From Clostridiales bacterium (GTDB lineage Bacteria; Bacillota; Clostridia; Oscillospirales; Acutalibacteraceae): 64,000 bases of DNA. The notes beneath the pieces were generated by a model. That model saw only the letters and a program-made list of their open reading frames with translations. It was not told where the DNA came from and ran no database searches. The stretch spans positions 290,166 through 354,165 of the forward strand of contig JAGZMM010000003.1 in the NCBI GenBank assembly GCA_018364155.1, read 5' to 3'. Shown here piece by piece: positions 59,646-64,000 of this stretch (its first letter is position 1; every line of letters begins with the position of its first letter). A program made the position numbers and the translations under genes.

Positions 59646-59686
59646 GGTACCAAGGAAACAAAATTCAAAGGATGGGAGGAAAGCCG

Positions 59687-60268
59687 ATGGCCCATGCAGA
59701 AGAACTGGTCGCAAGGATCTTATCCGGCGAAAAAGAACTGTTTGAAGAAATCGTCAAGCAGTACCAGGGCCTGCTCTACTCCATCGCTTATTCCATCCTG
59801 CGAGATGAAATGGAAGCGGAAAACGTGGCACAGGAGGCGTTTATCCACGCGTATCTGTCGCTGGACCGCTATGAGGGGCGGGGCTTTAAAACCTGGATTT
59901 GCCGCATCGCGACCAACAAAGCGATCGATGTCAAGCGAAAATGGACCCGGCATCTGCAGCATACCACAGAATTCCCCGAAAACGGGAACGAACCTTCGGG
60001 CGGGGAATTTGAGGAGGATGTGGAGCTTCGCGACGAGTACCAAAAGCTTCTGGCGGTGATCGACAGCCTCCCGGAGCGGTATGCCAGGGTGGTACGGCTG
60101 CGGCACATGGAAGGCCGCAGCATCGCGCAGATTGCCGATATCACCGGCCAGGCTCAGAAAACCGTGGAATCCCAGCTATACCGGGCCAAACAGATGATCA
60201 AACGAAAGTGGGGTGAGAATTGTGACGAAGCATTACGACGAGGCGCAGTGGCGGCAATACATAAATAA
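59687..60268 (+). CDS. ECF-type RNA polymerase sigma factor
   Basis: 193 residues. Region 2 (about 20-95) includes YSIAYSILRDEMEAENVAQEAFI and TWICRIATNKAIDVKRKW (quoted in part), and region 4 (about 125-180) has LPERYARVVRLRHMEGRSIAQIA. It lacks regions 1 and 3, so it is an ECF (group 4) sigma. The next gene, overlapping by about 47 bases, encodes a zinc-finger membrane anti-sigma factor. ATG at 59687 follows GGGAGGA; the longer upstream reading has no RBS. Confidence 0.93.
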   Translation: MAHAEELVARILSGEKELFEEIVKQYQGLLYSIAYSILRDEMEAENVAQEAFIHAYLSLDRYEGRGFKTWICRIATNKAIDVKRKWTRHLQHTTEFPENGNEPSGGEFEEDVELRDEYQKLLAVIDSLPERYARVVRLRHMEGRSIAQIADITGQAQKTVESQLYRAKQMIKRKWGENCDEALRRGAVAAIHK

Positions 60269-60779
60269 CACCTTGGACGAGGAACGCCGGGATGAAATGG
60301 AAGCGCACCTCTTTGGCTGCGACCATTGTCTTCAAACGTTCACCGGTCTGCTGGAAGGGCAAGCGGTGTGTGAGGTGGACTTCGCCGATGAGGTGATGGA
60401 TTCCTTGCCTGCAGTACGGCCTGTTCCCAAGCCGGTGCTCAAAACGGTGACGCCACAATTTCGCAGGAGGATGATCTGGTGTTATGCGGCGGCGGCCGTG
60501 GCTACGTTGATCATTACCTTCACCGGCACCTTCACAAACTTTGGCGAGGGACTGGCGCAGGCCCTTCCCGCCAGCGCCAACGCATTAACCCAGTTTACCG
60601 GGCAGATCACCACGGGGCTCAACTCCATGACTGCACCCAAACCCACACAAAAGGAAGAGGAACACGTTTACGAAGGTACGGAAGAAGATTCCCCCAAGCT
60701 TTATGACATATTGGCCGACTGGCTCAAGGGCAGCAACGCAAAGACCTCATCTCAATCCGAAAAGGAGACGACGAAATGA
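60222..60779 (+). CDS. anti-sigma factor with zinc-finger (ZAS) domain
   Basis: 185 residues. The cytoplasmic N-terminus has the ZAS motif H29-x3-C33-x2-C36 (HLFGCDHC) that clamps the sigma factor. One transmembrane helix (about 85-105, IWCYAAAAVATLIITFTG) is followed by an extracytoplasmic, low-complexity C-terminus ending in a charged tail. It should hold the sigma factor inactive until an envelope signal triggers its release or cleavage. GTG at 60222 is preferred, with GGTGAG upstream; GTG 60213 is possible. It overlaps the sigma gene by about 47 bases and the next gene by four. Confidence 0.85.
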   Translation: MTKHYDEAQWRQYINNTLDEERRDEMEAHLFGCDHCLQTFTGLLEGQAVCEVDFADEVMDSLPAVRPVPKPVLKTVTPQFRRRMIWCYAAAAVATLIITFTGTFTNFGEGLAQALPASANALTQFTGQITTGLNSMTAPKPTQKEEEHVYEGTEEDSPKLYDILADWLKGSNAKTSSQSEKETTK

Positions 60780-61414
60780 AAACAAAAAGCACCTTTCTGA
60801 CCATTCTATTTTCTTTTCTGCCCGGCGCGGGCCACATGTATCTGGGTCTGATCAAGCAGGGCATTCAGCTGATGGTCCTCTTTTTCGGAACCATCTTTTT
60901 GAGCAGCCTCACTGTCAGCTTTTTCGGGAACGTCTTTTCCCTGCTGCTGTTCTTTCTGCCGGTTTTCTTCTGTTACAGCATTTTTGACGCGGTAACCAAG
61001 AAGAACCTGATCAACCAACAGTTGGTAGACCCTCGGCAGATGGCCCAGGAAAATCTGGGCATCTTCGAATGGCTCCACCTGCCTGAAAAGTTTACGCCCA
61101 AAGGCAAGAGCTGGGGCAAAATTGTGGCTTGGGTCTTGATTGTGCTGGGTGTGCTTTTCCTGCTTAACAACGGCTTTAACATCGTATTGGACATCATTCT
61201 CTCCTCCAACAACTATTCCAGCGAACAAATCAACCGCATTTTTAATCTCATCCGCAACATCCGCAATCTCTTCTGGCAGGTTCTTGTGGCTGCGGCCCTG
61301 ATTTTCGGCGGCGTTTATCTGCTCAAGGCCACCAAGCCCAAAGCCCCTAAGGAGGACGACATTCCCTATTACGAGCAGGACCTGCATTCTGACACGAAGG
61401 AGGAAGAGAAATGA
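60776..61414 (+). CDS. multi-pass membrane protein (TM2-like)
   Basis: 212 residues. The N-terminal segment SFLPGAGHMYLGLIKQGIQLM resembles the TM2-type motif (quoted core FLPGAGHMYLGLIKQG), and there are about five hydrophobic helices in all. The middle part is cytoplasmic or peripheral and polar. The role is unknown, but being in an ECF sigma operon suggests an envelope-stress output. It is coupled by ATGA overlaps to both neighbours. Confidence 0.75.
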   Translation: MKTKSTFLTILFSFLPGAGHMYLGLIKQGIQLMVLFFGTIFLSSLTVSFFGNVFSLLLFFLPVFFCYSIFDAVTKKNLINQQLVDPRQMAQENLGIFEWLHLPEKFTPKGKSWGKIVAWVLIVLGVLFLLNNGFNIVLDIILSSNNYSSEQINRIFNLIRNIRNLFWQVLVAAALIFGGVYLLKATKPKAPKEDDIPYYEQDLHSDTKEEEK

Positions 61415-62283
61415 GACGCTGGCGTGTAGGCAACATTTCCATGGCGGCAATCCTGATTGTAGCGGGAGTTCTGCTGCTGGTTTCCAACTTTACCGACCTA
61501 AACTTTGGCCAGGCCATTGCCATCGGCTGGCCCATCATCATGATCCTATTGGGGCTTGAAATGCTCCTATATCTCTACTTTTCCAAGGACGAAAAGCCCC
61601 GCATTCAATTTGACGGCTTAAGTATTCTCTTCGTCTGCCTGATTCTGGTGGGCAGCCTGATTACCTATGGCATCACTGCCGTCTTCCAAAGCGATGTGAC
61701 TAAGGCCTGGATGGAAGAAAGAATGGACCGGTATTCGTACTCGACCGCCGTCACGGAAAATGTGGATGTTTCCAACCTTACCACTCTGACCCTGGACGAC
61801 CAGAATGCCGACATTAAGGTGATTCCTTCCGATCAGCTTCGAGTCACCCGCAACATCACGGTGCGCTATAACGACAAGGAGGCCTGCAACCAGCTGCTTG
61901 CCCTTTATCGGGACAATGTAAATGCGGTTCCTTCGGACGGGGCGGTGACCATTACCGGCGGCCCCAACTCCATGAACTACCAGATGACCGGTGCACGGCT
62001 TTATGTGCAGTACATCGTCGAAAAGCCGGATGGGGTGCGCCTGAATCTGATCAGCTACCGCGGCCTTTCCCTGTTGGGAGAACCAGCAGCCAATATCTAC
62101 ACCGAACAGCACGAAGATGGACGCTTAGTCCCCTATAAGGAGTGGAGCAATCCGTCCTACGGCGATTCTGATACGTCGTCTTTCAGCGAACTGGAGGACA
62201 AAAGCGATTCCCCCCAATCGGAATCTTCCCCATCCGAGTCTTCCGCGCCGACGGAGGATTCTTCCCTGCCCGCCGAGAGTTGA
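61411..62283 (+). CDS. LiaF-like membrane protein with a secreted tail
   Basis: 290 residues. The N-terminal helices (about 10-30, 35-58, 70-95), with GWPIIMILLGLEMLLYLYF in the second, match the LiaF/LiaI-type transmembrane domain found in cell-envelope stress operons. An extracytoplasmic beta domain (about 105-225) follows, and the last 40 residues are Ser/Asp/Pro/Glu-rich. It likely senses or modulates envelope stress. Last gene of the ECF sigma operon; no clear terminator lies between it and the recombinase element. Confidence 0.75.
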   Translation: MRRWRVGNISMAAILIVAGVLLLVSNFTDLNFGQAIAIGWPIIMILLGLEMLLYLYFSKDEKPRIQFDGLSILFVCLILVGSLITYGITAVFQSDVTKAWMEERMDRYSYSTAVTENVDVSNLTTLTLDDQNADIKVIPSDQLRVTRNITVRYNDKEACNQLLALYRDNVNAVPSDGAVTITGGPNSMNYQMTGARLYVQYIVEKPDGVRLNLISYRGLSLLGEPAANIYTEQHEDGRLVPYKEWSNPSYGDSDTSSFSELEDKSDSPQSESSPSESSAPTEDSSLPAES

Positions 62284-62425
62284 CCGTTCTATCTGCCTTT
62301 TCGTACAAAAGCAATCCCGTTTCTTCTTGCGTCTGCGAGCCACCGTGGACGCTCTATGCGTAAAAAAGCCTGGCATCCAAAAAGGCACACGCCCATAAGG
62401 AAGTAATTTAATCATGTTGCAGGGC

Positions 62426-62446
62426 GGCATAGTCAAAGGCTATGCC
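62426..62446 (-). terminator. hairpin at the recombinase 3' end
   Basis: GGCATAG-N7-CTATGCC overlaps the recombinase stop codon (62440-62442). The tail is U-poor on the minus strand and U-rich on the plus strand (CTGCTTTTTC), so it may rather end plus-strand transcription from the sigma operon. Confidence 0.5.
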
Positions 62447-63948
62447 GTTCTGCTTTTTCTCTGCCTTTCAACCGTTTGCTTGTCCTCGTCCTGTTCCAGC
62501 TCCCCTATAAAGTTCCAGACAATTTCAATCTTCTGTCTGCGGTGTCCGCTGGATTTGTCTGGCGCGTGGACAATAATTTTCTTTACAAACTCATTGACGA
62601 TAGCAGGCGTTAATTCCCGTATTCCCACATACTTGCGGATAACGGCAGCAAAGCTGTCAAAATCCGTTCTGTCCTGTTCGTAAGTATCAACGGCAGCTTG
62701 CTCTACCTTGACAAACTCTGTCAGTTCCTTTTGCTCCGCTTCATACTCAGCGGACAACTTCAAGAATCTTTCGTGGCTGATTGTGCCGTTAATATCGTCC
62801 TCGTAAATCCGCTTGAAAATACGGTCAAGCTCGGCAATCCGTTTCCTTGCCTGTCCGAGTTCTTTCTTTTGCCGCTTTACTGCCTTTTCCGCTTCCTCAA
62901 ACCTCTGCTGATAAACCATGTTTTGAAAGCTCTGTATATCGTCAAAGAACATAGCCGTTACATCAAATATCCTTTGCAGGACGAACAGCTTTAAGGTTTC
63001 TTCTCGGATAAAATGCGCGGAACAAGTACCTGTATTACTCTTGTAGTTGGAGCAGACATAATGCTCTTGCTTAGGCGCAAAATTGTTTGTCGTGCAAAAG
63101 TACAGCTTTTCGCCGCAGTCAGCGCAATAAAGCAAGCCGGAAAATAAGCCTTGCCGTCCTGTCTTTGTGGGGCGGCGTTTGTTTGCTCTTAATTCCTGTA
63201 CCCTCTCAAATACTTGTTCCTCGATAATAGCAGGTTGCGTATTGAGGAAAATCCGTTGATTTTCCGGCGCATTTTGCAGACGCTTTTTCAGTTTGTGGGA
63301 TTTGGAATAGGTCTTGAAATTGACCGTACACCCTGTATATTCCGGGCGTTCCAAAATCCCCGCTATGGTTTTGAAATCCCACCGATAGAGATTATCCGGC
63401 ATAGGCTTTCCGTCACGCTTTGCATAGTAGGCTTTGACTGTCAACACCTTGTCTGCTGTCAGCACTTTTGCTATCTGCATGGGTCCTTTTCCGGCAATAC
63501 ACAAATCAAAAACCCTCTTTACCACAGCGGCAGCTTCCTCGTCCACAATCCACACTTTCTTGTTGTCTGGGGATTTCATATATCCGTAGGGCGGATTGGT
63601 ACAAAGATGTTCTCCGGCGTTGCCCTTTGCTCGCATGACCGCGCGGATTTTCTTGCTTGTATCGCGTGCGTAAAAATCATTGAACAGATTGCGGAAAGGG
63701 GTAAATTCGTTGTCGCCCTTGTCACTGTCTACTCCGTCATTGATTGCGATATAGCGAATATCACGCTCGGCAAAGAAACTTTCAGTGTAGTAGCCGACTT
63801 TCAGATAATCGCGCCCCATGCGGGACATATCCTTGACGATAACCGTCTTGACCTTTCCTGCTTCCGAAAGCCTTATCATTTCATTCCAGCCCGGTCTGTC
63901 AAATAATGAGGTGTGATAGCGATAGCGGCAAAAAGCTAATAAAATCAA
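62440..63948 (-). CDS. large serine recombinase, N-terminally truncated
   Basis: About 502 residues of a transposon or phage-type large serine recombinase. From FDRPGWNEM onward it is regular: VIVKDMSRMGRDYLKVGYY of the catalytic domain, a recombinase domain (YSGTTVNF-like TGCTVNF), the zinc ribbon (LYCADCGEKLYF...YVCSNYKSNTGTC), and a coiled coil (about 340-430). The first about 60 residues, including the catalytic Ser and its (Y/L)xRxS motif, are replaced by unrelated sequence that is open to the window edge. So the gene is broken or rearranged at about 63,900, or assembled wrongly. As drawn it would not be catalytic. The start given (TTG 63948) has no RBS. Confidence 0.8.
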   Translation of the reverse strand: MILLAFCRYRYHTSLFDRPGWNEMIRLSEAGKVKTVIVKDMSRMGRDYLKVGYYTESFFAERDIRYIAINDGVDSDKGDNEFTPFRNLFNDFYARDTSKKIRAVMRAKGNAGEHLCTNPPYGYMKSPDNKKVWIVDEEAAAVVKRVFDLCIAGKGPMQIAKVLTADKVLTVKAYYAKRDGKPMPDNLYRWDFKTIAGILERPEYTGCTVNFKTYSKSHKLKKRLQNAPENQRIFLNTQPAIIEEQVFERVQELRANKRRPTKTGRQGLFSGLLYCADCGEKLYFCTTNNFAPKQEHYVCSNYKSNTGTCSAHFIREETLKLFVLQRIFDVTAMFFDDIQSFQNMVYQQRFEEAEKAVKRQKKELGQARKRIAELDRIFKRIYEDDINGTISHERFLKLSAEYEAEQKELTEFVKVEQAAVDTYEQDRTDFDSFAAVIRKYVGIRELTPAIVNEFVKKIIVHAPDKSSGHRRQKIEIVWNFIGELEQDEDKQTVERQRKSRTA

Positions 63949-64000
63949 TGGTTTTGCGGACAGCGGATAGACAGGGAATGTGTTAAAAACTGAATACGCA

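Larger units (their letters stand above)
59273..59686. other. divergent intergenic region
   Basis: 414 bases between the EF-G-like gene (-) and the sigma factor gene (+). The minus promoter is at 59373-59401 and a possible plus promoter at 59617-59645. The sigma frame is open back to 59510 but has no RBS there. No small RNA is evident. Confidence 0.55.
62400..64000 (-). mobile_element. edge of an integrated element carrying a serine recombinase
   Basis: Sequence composition changes after about 62,400 to lower GC with codon use unlike the neighbours. The large serine recombinase gene lies here and the element runs beyond the right window edge. No att repeat can be proven because the other end is not in view; the boundary is approximate. 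Confidence 0.6.

Noticed and set aside
59510..59686. Longer N-terminus of the ECF sigma factor
   Set aside because: The extra 59 residues have no RBS and are unlike sigma region 2; ATG 59687 follows GGGAGGA.
1..64000. CRISPR array, restriction-modification or other defence system
   Set aside because: No array of spaced repeats and no known defence gene was seen; the recombinase is the only mobile-element gene.

Overview
The window looks like a chromosomal segment of a GC-rich anaerobic Firmicute, most plausibly a Clostridia member of the Oscillospiraceae/Ruminococcaceae type. The clues are AGGAGG-type ribosome binding sites with frequent TTG/GTG starts, consensus sigma-A promoters (TTGACA-N17-TATAAT type), an hrcA-grpE-dnaK-dnaJ operon behind a perfect CIRCE element, an FMN riboswitch in front of an ECF vitamin transporter, and secreted plant-polysaccharide enzymes with cohesin/dockerin modules. 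This placement is an inference; there is no rRNA in the window.

Layout. 1-5.8 kb: the 3' end of a secreted multi-domain carbohydrate-active protein, a YibE/F membrane protein, a secreted dockerin-bearing purple-acid-phosphatase-like enzyme, and a membrane-anchored cohesin-like protein. 6.0-7.6 kb: a frameshifted CarD-family pseudogene, tRNA-Ala(CGC) with a clear promoter and terminator, and a nitroreductase. 7.6-11.1 kb: a small protein followed by an FHA / SEDS (FtsW/RodA) / penicillin-binding-protein triad for wall synthesis. 11.1-15.1 kb: FMN riboswitch plus riboflavin transporter, an iron-sulfur flavoprotein-like reductase, three small or unknown proteins, and malic enzyme. 15.2-18.1 kb: an AMP-forming acyl ligase with a polysaccharide pyruvyl transferase-like protein. 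18.4-22.3 kb: a 1290-residue secreted rhamnogalacturonan lyase. 22.5-30.3 kb: a five-gene operon for a 2-oxoacid dehydrogenase complex (E2, E3, a fused E1 alpha-beta, lipoate ligase, PHP-domain protein) with a palindromic operator candidate on its promoter.

30.4-40.5 kb: an AEC-type transporter, a low-GC GNAT acetyltransferase, a lipoprotein/XRE regulator pair, GluRS and GlnRS in tandem, an unannotated 38-residue membrane protein, an FAD oxidoreductase, and a YdcF/DUF2461 pair. 40.7-46.4 kb: cytoplasmic GH35 beta-galactosidase and GH51 arabinofuranosidase, a Cys-rich small protein and a GT39-like membrane glycosyltransferase. 46.5-56.3 kb: the heat-shock operon, CvpA-like protein, PgsA, a Clp ATPase with an N-terminal zinc module, and an acyl-ACP thioesterase. 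56.4-62.3 kb: an unknown membrane protein, an EF-G-like GTPase, and an ECF sigma / anti-sigma / two-membrane-protein stress operon. 62.4-64.0 kb: the truncated end of a large serine recombinase, marking an integrated element that runs off the window.

Functionally, the secreted pectin enzymes (rhamnogalacturonan lyase and the partial first gene) fit with the cytoplasmic GH35/GH51 enzymes that would finish galactan and arabinan side chains. The cohesin/dockerin pair suggests that at least one secreted enzyme is docked on the cell surface. No CRISPR array and no recognisable phage-defence system is visible.
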